Origin: Pseudomonas simiae
GTDB lineage: Bacteria; Pseudomonadota; Gammaproteobacteria; Pseudomonadales; Pseudomonadaceae
Assembly: GCF_900111895.1 (NCBI RefSeq)
Contig: NZ_FOKB01000003.1
Location: forward strand, 596,869-660,868
Reading direction: 5' to 3'
Length of the DNA: 64,000 bases
The position numbers and the translations under genes are program-made. Position 1 is the first letter of the stretch. Each line of letters begins with the position of its first letter. Positions 39,055 to 48,941 of this stretch are shown here, in pieces. Under the pieces are notes generated by a model. The model saw nothing but the letters and a program-made list of their open reading frames with translations. It was not told where the DNA came from and did no database searches.

Positions 39055-40943
39055 GCGCTTTGCTCCAACTGACGGCCCGCGCCGCGTTTTTTCAAATGAA
39101 TCATCAGTAGCGATATCGCCGCCGGGGTGACGCCTGGGATACGTGAAGCCTGCCCCAGGGTTTCCGGCCGAGTTATCCCCAGCTTGCTTTGGATTTCTTT
39201 CGACAGCCCGGAAATCCCGGTGTAATCGATGTCCGCAGGCAGCTTGGTGTCTTCACTGGCGCGCAGGCGAGCGATCTCGTCCTGTTGGCGGTCAATGTAA
39301 CCGGCGTATTTGGTCTTGATTTCGACCTGCTCGGCGACCTGTGGATCTTCTGCGCCCTGGCCGGTCACTTCGACCAGACCAGCGTAGTCGATTTCCGGAC
39401 GTGACAGCAGGTTGAGCAAGTTGTACTCGTGGGTCAGCGGCGTGCCGAATTTTTCAGCGATCGCATCGCCTTGTTCAGTCCCCGGGCGAACCCAGGTGCT
39501 TTTCAGGCGCTGCTCTTCCAATGCAATGCTTTCACGTTTTTTGCAGAAGGCTTCCCAACGCACATCATCGACCAGCCCAAGTTCACGACCTTTTTCGGTC
39601 AGGCGCAGGTCGGCGTTGTCTTCGCGCAGGATCAAACGGTATTCCGCCCGGGAAGTGAACATCCGGTACGGTTCCTGGGTGCCCAGGGTAATCAGGTCAT
39701 CGACCAATACACCGATGTACGCTTCGTCGCGACGCGGGCACCAGCTGTCTTTGCCTTGCGCACGCAGCGCAGCGTTGGTTCCGGCCAGCAAACCTTGGGC
39801 GCCGGCTTCTTCGTAACCGGTGGTGCCGTTGATTTGCCCGGCGAAGAACAGACCGCCAATGACTTTGGTTTCCAGGCTGTACTTCAGGTCGCGGGGGTCG
39901 AAGTAGTCGTATTCGATGGCGTAGCCCGGACGCACGATGTGCGCGTTTTCCATGCCGCGGATCGACTGCACGATCTGGATCTGCACGTCGAACGGCAAGG
40001 ACGTGGATATTCCGTTCGGGTACAGCTCGTGAGTGGTCAAGCCTTCGGGCTCGATGAAGACCTGGTGGCTTTCCTTGTCGGCAAAGCGGTGGATCTTGTC
40101 TTCGATCGACGGGCAATAACGCGGGCCGATGCCTTCGATTACCCCGGAATACATCGGCGAACGGTCGAGGTTCGCGGCAATGATCTCGTGGGTGCGGGCA
40201 TTGGTGTGGGTAATCCAGCAACTCACCTGTTTCGGGTGCTGCGCTTTGGACCCCATGAACGACATGACCGGGATCGGCGTATCGCCGGCCTGTTCGGTCA
40301 TCACCGAGAAATCCACGGAACGCCCATCGATTCGCGGCGGGGTCCCGGTTTTCAGGCGGCCGACACGCAGTGGCAATTCACGCAGGCGTTTTGCCAGGGC
40401 AATCGACGGCGGGTCACCGGCGCGACCGCCGGAATAGTTCTGCATACCAATGTGGATAAGTCCGCCGAGGAACGTACCGGTGGTCAACACCACGGATTCT
40501 GCGAAGAACCGCAGGCCCATTTGGGTGACAACACCGCGTACCTGGTCTTGTTCGACGATCAGGTCATCCGCTGCTTGTTGAAATATCCACAGGTTCGGCT
40601 GGTTTTCCAGGGTTTCGCGCACGGCAGCCTTGTACAGGATGCGGTCTGCTTGAGCACGGGTAGCACGTACGGCCGGGCCTTTGCGACTGTTGAGCACACG
40701 AAATTGAATACCACCCTTATCGGTAGCCATGGCCATCACACCGCCAAGGGCATCGATTTCCTTGACCAGGTGACTTTTGCCGATCCCACCGATGGCAGGG
40801 TTGCAACTCATTGCTCCGAGGGTTTCCACGTTGTGCGTCAACAACAGGGTTTTTACGCCCATGCGTGCTGACGCCAGTGCTGCCTCGGTACCGGCATGAC
40901 CGCCGCCGATGACGATCACTTCAAAACGGGAAGGGAAATCCAC
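39051..40943 (-). CDS. mnmG: tRNA uridine-5-carboxymethylaminomethyl modification enzyme MnmG (GidA)
   Basis: A 630-residue FAD protein that with MnmE installs cmnm5 at wobble U34 of tRNA. FAD-binding [17 protein letters not shown] is at the N-terminus, with [20 protein letters not shown] and the two catalytic cysteine regions (CNPAIGG, CPSIED). Two adjacent GTG codons could start it (40946 or 40943); GAGG is 6 bases from the second, so I use 40943. The gap upstream holds a DnaA-box cluster. In most pseudomonads mnmE is close by; here an iron locus separates them. Confidence 0.96.
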   Translation of the reverse strand: MDFPSRFEVIVIGGGHAGTEAALASARMGVKTLLLTHNVETLGAMSCNPAIGGIGKSHLVKEIDALGGVMAMATDKGGIQFRVLNSRKGPAVRATRAQADRILYKAAVRETLENQPNLWIFQQAADDLIVEQDQVRGVVTQMGLRFFAESVVLTTGTFLGGLIHIGMQNYSGGRAGDPPSIALAKRLRELPLRVGRLKTGTPPRIDGRSVDFSVMTEQAGDTPIPVMSFMGSKAQHPKQVSCWITHTNARTHEIIAANLDRSPMYSGVIEGIGPRYCPSIEDKIHRFADKESHQVFIEPEGLTTHELYPNGISTSLPFDVQIQIVQSIRGMENAHIVRPGYAIEYDYFDPRDLKYSLETKVIGGLFFAGQINGTTGYEEAGAQGLLAGTNAALRAQGKDSWCPRRDEAYIGVLVDDLITLGTQEPYRMFTSRAEYRLILREDNADLRLTEKGRELGLVDDVRWEAFCKKRESIALEEQRLKSTWVRPGTEQGDAIAEKFGTPLTHEYNLLNLLSRPEIDYAGLVEVTGQGAEDPQVAEQVEIKTKYAGYIDRQQDEIARLRASEDTKLPADIDYTGISGLSKEIQSKLGITRPETLGQASRIPGVTPAAISLLMIHLKKRGAGRQLEQSA

Positions 40944-41446
40944 CACGCACCTCGTGCCTGCTTATGTAGGTAATCAGGAATTGTCTGTTGAAAGAGTTTT
41001 AGAGCTTTGGCGGCAAGTATAGGGACTTAGCCCTTCCTAAAGAACCCTTTGCACAAAATTTAACCAGCTGTGGATGAATCACAGACAATAGAAATTAAAA
41101 GAGAGAAATTTATTAAATCTTTGTTTTTATGTTTATTTATACTGAGCAACCTTTCTGTGGATAGATCTCTACAGGCCCCTATTTACTTCGTGTACAGAGA
41201 TTCAAAAGTCTGTGGTCATGTGCCAATGAGGCCCTTGGATAAGTGCTTTAAGCCTGTGGATTAAAGCGATGGTTATCCACAGAGGGGTTTTTACTCAGGT
41301 TTCAGGGCCTGTTATCAACTGGGCACAGAGGCGGTTATTCACAGGGCTTAATCCACATAAATCGCCACACCCCTGGGTATTTCGTCCACGACGAAGCCAT
41401 CCGAAACCTCCCACCCGGTAGTAAGCACAGCCAAAAAAGAGATCTA

Positions 41447-41475
41447 TTGTGAGAAAACAGCGGGGCAGTTAATAA
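41447..41475 (+). promoter_or_regulatory. Sigma70-like promoter of the ECF sigma factor gene
   Basis: TTGTGA (41447-41452), 17-base spacer, TAATAA (41470-41475). The -10 element is overlapped by a Fur box, as is usual for iron-starvation sigma factor genes. Confidence 0.6.
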
Positions 41476-41489
41476 TAGCGATTATCATT
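41471..41489. promoter_or_regulatory. Fur box
   Basis: AATAATAGCGATTATCATT: imperfect palindrome close to the Fur consensus (alternating AATAAT/ATTATC blocks). It overlaps the probable -10 of the ECF sigma gene and ends 20 bases before its ATG. Predicts repression by Fe-Fur and induction in iron limitation. Confidence 0.8.
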
Positions 41490-41509
41490 AACCTACTTTG
41501 TCATGCCCT

Positions 41510-42016
41510 ATGTCCCCTTCTTCACACACGGCTGCGGTCCAGAACATCTACGAGCAGCACCATTCCTGGTTGCATGGGTGGCTCAAAGGCAAGTTGCATA
41601 ACGCCTGCGATGCGGCCGATGTGGCGCACGATACGTTCGTGCGTATCTTGGGTGGGCGACATGCAGCGCAGATCCTTGAACCACGTGACTACCTGGCGAC
41701 CATCGCCAGGGGCCTGGTGATTGATCGTTACCGTCGGCATGCCATCGAGCAGGCCTACAAGCAAACCTTGGCCGAACGGCCTGACGCCACGGCCATCAGT
41801 GAAGAAGACAAAGCCATCATCATCGAGACACTGGTGGCCGTTGATAAAGCCTTGGCCGGGCTCGGCGAGCGAGCTCGGCGGATCTTCATGCTGTCGCAGG
41901 TCGAGGGCCTGACTTATCAACAGATCGCGGATGAACTGCAGGTGTCATTGACCACGGTGAAGAAGCACATGATCCGTGCATTGACTGAATGCTCACTGAT
42001 CATGGCCAGCCTGTAA
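41510..42016 (+). CDS. ECF sigma factor, FecI-like (iron starvation)
   Basis: A 168-residue ECF sigma factor with region 2 (YEQHHSWLHGWLKGKL, DAADVAHDTFVRIL) and region 4 (LSQVEGLTYQQIADELQVSLTTVKKHMIRAL). In FecI systems it is freed by its FecR partner when the outer-membrane receptor binds its siderophore, then transcribes the receptor gene. The ATG at 41510 is used; a TTG four codons earlier is possible. It overlaps fecR (TAATG) and is preceded by a Fur box. Confidence 0.92.
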   Translation: MSPSSHTAAVQNIYEQHHSWLHGWLKGKLHNACDAADVAHDTFVRILGGRHAAQILEPRDYLATIARGLVIDRYRRHAIEQAYKQTLAERPDATAISEEDKAIIIETLVAVDKALAGLGERARRIFMLSQVEGLTYQQIADELQVSLTTVKKHMIRALTECSLIMASL

Positions 42017-42960
42017 TGGCGAACCCCGATCGCAAGACCTTTGAGGCCGCTGCCACTTGGTATGTACAGTTTCAATCCCAAGTGCCTACCGCTGCCGAAC
42101 GCCTGGCCTGGCAACAATGGCTCAACGGCGATCCGTCCCATCAGGCCGCGTGGAACCAGATGGAACAACTGCAGCGCAGCCTTGGCGCACTGCCGCAGGA
42201 CTTCACCCGCCGCGCATTGTCGACCTCCCAGCAACGTCGCCAGGTACTGAAGTGGATGCTGGTGCTCGGCGGTACTGGGTACCTCGGCTGGAATCTCCAG
42301 CAGCACACGCCCCTGGGCAATGTGTGGGCTGACTACCGTACGTCTGTGGGGGAACGCCGGCGCATCGAACTGGCCGATGGCACGCGGATTGATCTTAATA
42401 CCCGCACAGCGATTGACGTGGTGTTCGACGGGCGCCAGCGATTGGTGCGCCTGCGCGAAGGTGAAGTACTTATCCACACTGGGAAATTGGGTGGGCAGAC
42501 ACCGTTTTATGTCGAGACCCGCCAAGGCCGAGTCCAAGCGTTGGGCACCACGTTCACTGTGCGCCAGTTGCCAGACGCCACGCGCGTCGGCGTCCTGGAG
42601 GATCGGGTGAGCGTGTCGCCACGGGACCAACCTAACCACGCACGACTGCTTGGGGCCGGGGAAAGCGCTGACTTTGATCGCCAAAACGTGGGGCTGGACC
42701 GTGTGTATAGCGGGTCACAGGCGGCCTGGGTTGATGGCCAACTGATCGTCTTGGACGCTCGCCTCGGAGATGTGATCGAAGACCTCGCCCGCTACCGTAC
42801 GGGTGTCCTGCAATGCGACTTGGCTTCGGCACGTCTACGTGTTTCCGGGACCTTCCGCCTGGATTCTACCGACGCAGTACTGGCCAACCTGCAGGCAACC
42901 CTGCCGATCCAGGTGAAGTACTTCACTCGTTATTGGGTTTCGGTGAAACGAATCGGTTGA
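42016..42960 (+). CDS. FecR-type anti-sigma factor/membrane sensor
   Basis: A 314-residue protein with an N-terminal cytoplasmic DUF4880 domain (ERLAWQQWLNGDPSHQAAWNQ), one membrane segment (about residues 75-95) and a periplasmic FecR domain (SVGERRRIELADGT, REGEVLIHTG). It holds the sigma factor inactive and receives the signal from the N-terminal domain of the TonB-dependent receptor encoded next. The ATG overlaps the sigma factor stop, indicating coupled translation. Standard length (about 310-330). Confidence 0.92.
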   Translation: MANPDRKTFEAAATWYVQFQSQVPTAAERLAWQQWLNGDPSHQAAWNQMEQLQRSLGALPQDFTRRALSTSQQRRQVLKWMLVLGGTGYLGWNLQQHTPLGNVWADYRTSVGERRRIELADGTRIDLNTRTAIDVVFDGRQRLVRLREGEVLIHTGKLGGQTPFYVETRQGRVQALGTTFTVRQLPDATRVGVLEDRVSVSPRDQPNHARLLGAGESADFDRQNVGLDRVYSGSQAAWVDGQLIVLDARLGDVIEDLARYRTGVLQCDLASARLRVSGTFRLDSTDAVLANLQATLPIQVKYFTRYWVSVKRIG

Positions 42961-43051
42961 TCGCAAAAAAAATCGCACAAGGGGTTATCTTTTTTTTACC
43001 TGGAACGGCCCTACAGGTAATCACGACGCCACCTTCAGGGCTTATCCACCT

Positions 43052-45490
43052 ATGCGCCTTCCTCCCAAGCTCCGCCAGCGACTTTCCTACCACGGTATGA
43101 CCTGCAGCCTCCTGCTCGGCACGGCAGCCACCGCTGGGGTTGTGCTCTCTACTGATGCCATGGCCGCCAGCGCGGTGCAGCATTACATCATTGCCGCGGG
43201 TCCCCTGGACAATGCCTTGAGCCAGTTTGCCGCCAGGGCGAATGTGATCTTGTCGTTCTCGCCCCAGCAAACCGCGCGTTTGAACACGACTGGGCTGGAA
43301 GGTGACTATTCGGTGGAGCAAGGCTTTGCCCTGTTGTTGCAGAACACGGGGTTGCAAGCCGTCACCCAGGCGCCTGGCAGTTATGTCCTGCAGGCTATTC
43401 CCGCAGGGCAACTCACGCTCGCGCCTACCACCGTCAGCACTTATCAACAGGCGGGTTTCAATCAAGAGATTGCCGGGGATGTGGGCTACAAGGCGCAAAA
43501 TAGCCGTATTGGTACCAAGACCAGCACACCTCTGTCGGAAACACCGCGTTCGGTATCGGTCGTGACCGGCCAGCGCATCAAGGACCAGAAGTCGCAGACC
43601 CTGACCGAAGTATTGGGTTACGTGCCAGGTATCTTCGCGCCACCTTTTGCTGCCGGCGATGGTCTGGCGGGTGATTTATTCTTCATTCGCGGTTTCAATG
43701 CCACGGATTACGGCTACGGTCTGCTGCGAGATGGCCTGCGCGTACAAGGCAATCGGTACGACACCACCAGTGAGCCCTATGGCCTGGAACGGGTCGAAAT
43801 CTTCCGTGGCCCTTCTTCCCTGCTCTACGGCGAAAACGCGCCTGGTGGTTTGGTGAACCTGGTGAGCAAACACCCTACTGCGACGCCGCAAGGTGAAGTG
43901 CAGCTGGGTTATGGCTCGAATAATCGCCGTCAATTGGGTGTGGATATCTCGGGGCCGCTCAACGACAGCGACAACATTCTTGGTCGCGTTGTAATGCTCG
44001 GGCGTAAGTCCGACACGCAGACTGACCATGTGCCCGATGATCGCCTGTATATCGCCCCCTCACTGACCCTGAATTTCGACGATTACGACACCCTCACGCT
44101 GTTGGCCAATTACCAGAAGGACCACACCAACCTCGAACTTGGCCTACCGGCCGCTGGCACCTTGCTTACAAATCCCAATGGCAAGCTGTCCAAGCACACC
44201 ATGCTCGGCGATCCGGATTGGAATACGTTCGAACGTGAAGCCTGGAGCACCGGCTACGAATTCAGCCACAGCTTCAACGATGATTGGCAGTTCCGTCAGA
44301 ACTCGCGCTATATGCAGTCGCGCATCAACCGCCATGAGACCTGGCCCAGCACGCTGAACAACCGCGGTTTCGGTACTCAACTGAACATGACCGCCTACGA
44401 CCGCTATAACAAGTCGATGGTCTATTCCCTGGATAACCAGTTGGAAGGCAAATTCCAGGTCGGTGGCCTGGAAAATACCGTGCTGTTCGGTGCCAGTTAC
44501 GACCGCACCTCTTTCAACCAGGATTGGGACGCAGGCTTCGCCGGCACCATCAATGTGTATAACCCCGTGTACCTGCGCGATCCGCTTACCCCAGTGGCCG
44601 TGCAAAACACCTTGCTCGAACAGCAAATGAAGGGCGTTTATGCACAGGTCCAAAGCAAGTATGACCATTGGTTGTTCCTGCTGGGTGGCCGTCAGGATTG
44701 GGTCGACAGCGATTTCCGCGACAAGGTCAACAAAGCCAGCAACACCCGCTCGGAAGACCGCAAGTTCACTTACCAGGGCGGGGTGATGTACCAGTTCGAC
44801 AATGGCCTCACGCCGTATGTCAGCTACTCCACCGCATTCGTGCCTGTGCAGCAGATCTCCAACGCGGGTTCACCGTTAAAGCCGATTACCAGCAGCCAGT
44901 ACGAAGTGGGTGTGAAATACGAACCGATCGGCTGGGATACGGCGATGACCCTGTCGGTGTATGACTTGCGCAAGGAAGACGACACCTACCTGGACGCCAC
45001 CACCAACAGCTACCGCCAGGTGGGCGAGAGCCGCGCCAAAGGTGCGGAAGTCGAGGTGAACAGCAACATCACACCCAACCTGAATGTGACAGCGGCCTAC
45101 ACCTACACTGACGCTCGGATTACCAAGGATTCGGCGACATCGCTGGTCGAGGGGCGCCAAATGACGGGGGTTCCACGCAACCAGGCCTCAGTGTGGGGCA
45201 AATACCGTTTCCTCGACGGTCAGCTCAAAGGCTTGTCCCTGGGCGGCGGCGTGCGGTATTTCGACAGCACGTTTTCCTACACGGCGCCAACGCTTTACGG
45301 GAAGCTGGACGCAGGGAGCGTCACCCTGGTGGACGCAGCCGTTGGTTATCAGATCGACAAACACTGGTCTGTGGGCGTGAACGCCAAGAACCTGTTCGAC
45401 AAGGAATATGTATCTGGTTGCAACGATGCGGGCCGCTGCTATTGGGGCGACAGCCGTACGCTGCTTGGGACGGTTTCGTACAACTGGTAA
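43052..45490 (+). CDS. TonB-dependent siderophore receptor with signalling domain (FhuA-like)
   Basis: An 812-residue outer-membrane receptor. After a signal peptide (to about residue 38, AMA-AS) it has the secretin/TonB short N-terminal signalling domain (about 45-120: LDNALSQFAARANVILSF), a plug (about 150-290: TPRSVSVVTGQRIKDQ, RVEIFRGPSSLLYGENAPGG) and a 22-strand barrel ending LLGTVSYNW. The sequence FDKEYVSGCNDAGRCYWG is typical of the ferrichrome/ferrioxamine receptor group. The signalling domain matches the upstream ECF/FecR pair. The siderophore is not determined; a hydroxamate such as ferrichrome or ferrioxamine is likely. The ribosome binding site is weak. Confidence 0.9.
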   Translation: MRLPPKLRQRLSYHGMTCSLLLGTAATAGVVLSTDAMAASAVQHYIIAAGPLDNALSQFAARANVILSFSPQQTARLNTTGLEGDYSVEQGFALLLQNTGLQAVTQAPGSYVLQAIPAGQLTLAPTTVSTYQQAGFNQEIAGDVGYKAQNSRIGTKTSTPLSETPRSVSVVTGQRIKDQKSQTLTEVLGYVPGIFAPPFAAGDGLAGDLFFIRGFNATDYGYGLLRDGLRVQGNRYDTTSEPYGLERVEIFRGPSSLLYGENAPGGLVNLVSKHPTATPQGEVQLGYGSNNRRQLGVDISGPLNDSDNILGRVVMLGRKSDTQTDHVPDDRLYIAPSLTLNFDDYDTLTLLANYQKDHTNLELGLPAAGTLLTNPNGKLSKHTMLGDPDWNTFEREAWSTGYEFSHSFNDDWQFRQNSRYMQSRINRHETWPSTLNNRGFGTQLNMTAYDRYNKSMVYSLDNQLEGKFQVGGLENTVLFGASYDRTSFNQDWDAGFAGTINVYNPVYLRDPLTPVAVQNTLLEQQMKGVYAQVQSKYDHWLFLLGGRQDWVDSDFRDKVNKASNTRSEDRKFTYQGGVMYQFDNGLTPYVSYSTAFVPVQQISNAGSPLKPITSSQYEVGVKYEPIGWDTAMTLSVYDLRKEDDTYLDATTNSYRQVGESRAKGAEVEVNSNITPNLNVTAAYTYTDARITKDSATSLVEGRQMTGVPRNQASVWGKYRFLDGQLKGLSLGGGVRYFDSTFSYTAPTLYGKLDAGSVTLVDAAVGYQIDKHWSVGVNAKNLFDKEYVSGCNDAGRCYWGDSRTLLGTVSYNW

Positions 45491-45498
45491 TGGATAAC

Positions 45499-45528
45499 GG
45501 CCTGAAGAATCCAGATGTTCTTCAGGCC
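45499..45528. terminator. Hairpin between the convergent receptor and mnmE genes
   Basis: GGCCTGAAGAA and TTCTTCAGGCC form an 11-base perfect stem with an 8-base loop, starting 9 bases after the receptor stop. There is no good T-run on either side, so it is a probable but imperfect bidirectional terminator. Confidence 0.55.
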
Positions 45529-45560
45529 GCCAGTGCCCACAGAGACTGTGGATAACTTGG

Positions 45561-46931
45561 CTATTTGCCGATGCAAAAGCTGGAAAAGATCCGCCCTAAC
45601 AAATCATCGGAGCTGAACGCACCGGTGATTTCGCCCAACAGCTGCTGTGCCTGACGCAGATCCTCAGCCAGCAGCTCCCCTGCCCCCGCCAGGGTCAGCT
45701 GGGCCCGGCCGTGCTCCAACGCCGCGCTCGCATGGCGCAACGCCTCCAGGTGCCTGCGGCGCGCGCTGAAGCTGCTTTCCGAGGTTTGCTCGTAGCCCAT
45801 GCAGGCCTTGAGGTGCTCGCGCAGCAATTCCAGGCCTTCTCCCGCCGCCTTGGCGCTGAGGCTGATGGTGACATGGCCATCCGCGCTGGTTTCCATCGCA
45901 ATGGCTTCGCCCGTCAGGTCGGCTTTGTTGCGAATCAAGGTGACTTTGGCCGGGTCCGGACGTTGCTCGAGGAATTCCGGCCACAATGCAAAAGGATCCA
46001 CCGCTTCGGGCGCCGTGGCATCGACCACCAGCAGCACCCTGTCCGCTTCGCCGATGGCTTTGAGCGCACGTTCCACCCCGATCTTTTCCACCTGGTCTTC
46101 GGTATCGCGCAAGCCGGCGGTATCGACCACGTGCAGTGGCATGCCGTCGATGTGGATATGTTCACGCAGGATATCCCGAGTGGTGCCGGCAATCTCGGTA
46201 ACGATAGCGGCTTCACGCCCCGCCAGCGCATTGAGCAAGCTGGATTTGCCGGCGTTAGGTCGCCCAGCGATCACCACCGTCATGCCGTCACGTAGCAGTG
46301 CGCCCTGCCCAGCTTCGCGCAGCACTGTGGATAACTCTTCGCGCACTTTATCCAGCATCGCCAACACGTGGCCATCGGCGAGAAAGTCGATTTCCTCCTC
46401 CGGGAAATCAATCGCTGCCTCGACGTAGATGCGCAGGCTGATCAACTGCTCGGTCAAGTTATGCACACGCAGGGAAAAAGCGCCCTGCAGCGAGCGCAGT
46501 GCATTGCGTGCCGCCTGTGCCGAACTGGCTTCGATCAAATCAGCGATGGCTTCGGCCTGGGCCAGGTCGAGTTTGTCGTTCAGGAAGGCGCGCTCACTGA
46601 ATTCCCCTGGACGCGCCAAGCGGCAGCCCAATTGCAGGCAGCGCTGCAACAGCATATCCAGTACAACCGGGCCGCCGTGCCCCTGTAATTCCAGGACATC
46701 TTCGCCTGTGAATGAGTTCGGCCCCGGGAAATAGATAGCCAGGCCTTCATCCAGCACACTGTCCTCAGCATCCAGGAACTGGCCGTAATGGGCGTAGCGC
46801 GGCTTCAGCTCACGGCCACTGATGGCCTTGGCTGCCACACTCGCAAGCGGTCCAGAGATACGAACGATACCGACACCGCCGCGACCCTGAGCGGTAGCGA
46901 CAGCAGCGATGGTTTCACGGGGAGCGCTCAT
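45561..46931 (-). CDS. mnmE: tRNA modification GTPase MnmE (TrmE)
   Basis: A 456-residue GTPase acting with MnmG in U34 modification of tRNA. N-terminal formyl-THF-binding domain ([27 protein letters not shown]), G domain inserted in a helical domain ([36 protein letters not shown]) and the essential C-terminal CIGK. Length is as expected. yidC follows 79 bases downstream upstream-side on the same strand, so mnmE is read after yidC, with a terminator between them. Confidence 0.97.
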   Translation of the reverse strand: MSAPRETIAAVATAQGRGGVGIVRISGPLASVAAKAISGRELKPRYAHYGQFLDAEDSVLDEGLAIYFPGPNSFTGEDVLELQGHGGPVVLDMLLQRCLQLGCRLARPGEFSERAFLNDKLDLAQAEAIADLIEASSAQAARNALRSLQGAFSLRVHNLTEQLISLRIYVEAAIDFPEEEIDFLADGHVLAMLDKVREELSTVLREAGQGALLRDGMTVVIAGRPNAGKSSLLNALAGREAAIVTEIAGTTRDILREHIHIDGMPLHVVDTAGLRDTEDQVEKIGVERALKAIGEADRVLLVVDATAPEAVDPFALWPEFLEQRPDPAKVTLIRNKADLTGEAIAMETSADGHVTISLSAKAAGEGLELLREHLKACMGYEQTSESSFSARRRHLEALRHASAALEHGRAQLTLAGAGELLAEDLRQAQQLLGEITGAFSSDDLLGRIFSSFCIGK

Positions 46932-46963
46932 CAGCAGGTTCCAGAATTAAAGTGACGGAAAGC

Positions 46964-46985
46964 AAAACGCCCCACTAGGGGGCGT
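46964..46985 (-). terminator. Rho-independent terminator after yidC
   Basis: ACGCCCC-N5-GGGGCGT stem; on the minus strand it is followed by TTTTGCTTT. It lies between the yidC stop and the mnmE start and would limit read-through from the rpmH-yidC transcript. Confidence 0.8.
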
Positions 46986-47010
46986 CTTGAGTGGTTATCC
47001 ACAGAGTAAA

Positions 47011-48693
47011 TTACGCAGAGGCTTTCGCGGTAGCCGCTTCGATTTTACGTGTGATGTACCACTGTTGAGAGATCGACAACACGTTGTTGACCACCCAGTA
47101 CAGCACCAGACCAGCAGGGAACCACAGGAAGAAGAAGGTGAAGATGATTGGCATCATTTTCATTACCTTGGCCTGCATCGGATCCGGCGGAGTCGGGTTC
47201 AGACGCTGCTGGATAAACATGGTCGCGCCCATGATGATCGGCAGGATAAAGAACGGGTCTTTGATCGACAGGTCAGTTATCCACAGCATGAACGGTGCCT
47301 GACGCATTTCCACGCTTTCCAGGAGTACCCAGTACAGCGACAGGAATACCGGCATCTGCACCAGAATCGGCAAGCATCCACCCAGCGGGTTGATCTTCTC
47401 TTTCTTGTACAGCTCCATCATGGCCTGCGACATTTTCTGCCGGTCGTCGCCATGTTGTTCTTTCAGCGCCGCCAGTTTCGGAGCCACGGCACGCATGCGC
47501 GCCATCGACTTGTAGCTGGCTGCCGATAGAGGGAAGAAGATCCCCTTGATCAGCATGGTGAGGAAGATGATCGAGAAGCCCCAGTTACCCACAATGCTGT
47601 GGATATGTTGCAGCAACCAGAAAATCGGCTGAGCAATGAACCACAGGAAGCCGTAATCCACAGTCAGTTCCAGACCTGGGGACAACTCTTTCAGTACGGC
47701 CTGGCTTTTCGGGCCGGCGTACAGAGTGGCACTGGTTTCAGCCTTGGCACCTGGCGCGACGGTCAACGCCGGGCCAGTAAAACCAATGATGTAGTTACCT
47801 TGGCTGTCCTTGCGGGTTTGAACCAGGTTGGCTTCACCTTTGCTCGGGATCCAGGCAGTCACGAAGTAGTGTTGCAGCCAAGCTACCCAACCACCTTGGA
47901 CAGTTTCTTTCAGCGAGCCCTTGTCGATATCTTTCATCGACACTTTTTTGTACGGCTCGCTACTTGTCCACAGGGCGGCGCCCAGGTAAGTCGCGGTGCC
48001 GGTGGCAGTGCTGGAAGAAGGATCGGAGCTGGCATCACGCTTGAGCTGGGCAAACAGGTTGCCGCTCCATGGCTTGTCGCTTTCGTTGTCGATCAGGTAA
48101 GTGACCTTCAAGTCGTACAGACCACGGGTAAAGCTGAAGCGCTTGATGTAGTTGACGCCGTCGAGGCTGAATTTCAGGTCGACGTTCAACTGGTTCTGGC
48201 CATCAGCCAGTTGATAAGTCTTCTGTTCGGTCGAATAAACCGGACGACCGGTAGCACGAGCATCCGGACCGTTGGTGCCGGTCAGGCCGCTTTGCGCCAG
48301 ATAAGTACGTTCACCACCGTTATCGAACAGTTGGAACGGAACATCCGGATGGTCTTGGCGACGTGGATACAGCGGCAGTTTCAACTGCGCGATATCACCA
48401 CCTTGTGGGTCGATAGCCAGGTCGAGCACATCCGTTTTGACGTGGATGAGGTCTTTATTGGTGACCACTGGCGTCTCTAAAGGGGCGCTTGTCTCGCCAT
48501 TCGCGCTGGGAACATCGGCACTCGCGGACGCATTGTTACCCAGCGGGGTGTCCGGAATAGCCGGCGCAGCCTGATTGGTAGCAACATTCTGAGTCGGCAG
48601 GGCAGCTTGGCCGTAGTCCTGGTTCCACTTAAGAACCATGACGTAGGACACGATTGCCAGGGCGACGATCAGGATCGTGCGTTTAATATCCAT
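47011..48693 (-). CDS. yidC: Membrane protein insertase YidC
   Basis: A 560-residue inner-membrane insertase. N-terminal membrane segment (MDIKRTILIVALAIVSYVMV), large periplasmic domain (about residues 60-340) and five C-terminal membrane segments including the hydrophilic-groove region (GFSIIFLTMLIKGIFFPLS, LGGCLPILVQMPVFLSLYW). It inserts proteins such as the Fo c subunit encoded 12 kb away. Fully typical for gamma-proteobacteria; 2 bases after yidD. Confidence 0.97.
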   Translation of the reverse strand: MDIKRTILIVALAIVSYVMVLKWNQDYGQAALPTQNVATNQAAPAIPDTPLGNNASASADVPSANGETSAPLETPVVTNKDLIHVKTDVLDLAIDPQGGDIAQLKLPLYPRRQDHPDVPFQLFDNGGERTYLAQSGLTGTNGPDARATGRPVYSTEQKTYQLADGQNQLNVDLKFSLDGVNYIKRFSFTRGLYDLKVTYLIDNESDKPWSGNLFAQLKRDASSDPSSSTATGTATYLGAALWTSSEPYKKVSMKDIDKGSLKETVQGGWVAWLQHYFVTAWIPSKGEANLVQTRKDSQGNYIIGFTGPALTVAPGAKAETSATLYAGPKSQAVLKELSPGLELTVDYGFLWFIAQPIFWLLQHIHSIVGNWGFSIIFLTMLIKGIFFPLSAASYKSMARMRAVAPKLAALKEQHGDDRQKMSQAMMELYKKEKINPLGGCLPILVQMPVFLSLYWVLLESVEMRQAPFMLWITDLSIKDPFFILPIIMGATMFIQQRLNPTPPDPMQAKVMKMMPIIFTFFFLWFPAGLVLYWVVNNVLSISQQWYITRKIEAATAKASA

Positions 48694-48695
48694 GA

Positions 48696-48941
48696 TTACT
48701 CGGCCATCGAAGAAGAACGGGAGGTAGGGATAGGCGGAACCGGGTCATAACCACCGGGATTCCACGGATGACAGCGACCTAAACGACGAAAGGTCAGCCA
48801 GCCACCGCGCAGAAGACCATGATTTTCTATGGCCTCTAACGCGTAGCAGGAACAACTGGGGTAGAAACGACAGTGGCTGGCCATCAGAGGACTAATGGCA
48901 TAGCGATAAAACTGGATCGGAACGAGGGCCAGTTTACGCAT
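48696..48941 (-). CDS. yidD: Membrane protein insertion efficiency factor YidD
   Basis: An 81-residue member of the UPF0161 family with an amphipathic N-terminus and the signature [17 protein letters not shown] then [14 protein letters not shown]. It assists YidC-dependent insertion. It overlaps rnpA by 8 bases and is followed after 2 bases by yidC, a coupled arrangement conserved in proteobacteria. Confidence 0.95.
   Translation of the reverse strand: MRKLALVPIQFYRYAISPLMASHCRFYPSCSCYALEAIENHGLLRGGWLTFRRLGRCHPWNPGGYDPVPPIPTSRSSSMAE

Larger units (their letters stand above)
40947..41509. other. AT-rich intergenic region with a DnaA-box cluster upstream of mnmG
   Basis: About 560 bases without a convincing gene. 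From 41080 to 41150 it is very AT-rich. Six DnaA-box-like 9-mers: 41069-41077 (TCATCCACA, minus), 41156-41164 (CTATCCACA, minus), 41255-41263 (TAATCCACA, minus), 41273-41281 (TTATCCACA, plus, perfect), 41335-41343 (TTATTCACA, plus), 41349-41357 (TAATCCACA, plus). The right end contains the promoter and Fur box of the iron locus. In E. coli oriC itself is next to mnmG; here the region resembles a second origin or a DnaA-titration site. Origin activity is inferred only. Confidence 0.55.

Noticed and set aside
39429..40871. 480-codon open frame on the plus strand across mnmG
   Set aside because: Antisense to mnmG with no recognisable motif.
41070..41264. 64-codon open frame upstream of mnmG
   Set aside because: Starts with GTG inside a DnaA-box-like site, has no ribosome binding site and runs through the AT-rich, box-rich interval. 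I treat it as non-coding.
45499..45528. REP element after the receptor gene
   Set aside because: A single simple hairpin without the Pseudomonas REP core; better seen as a terminator-like stem.
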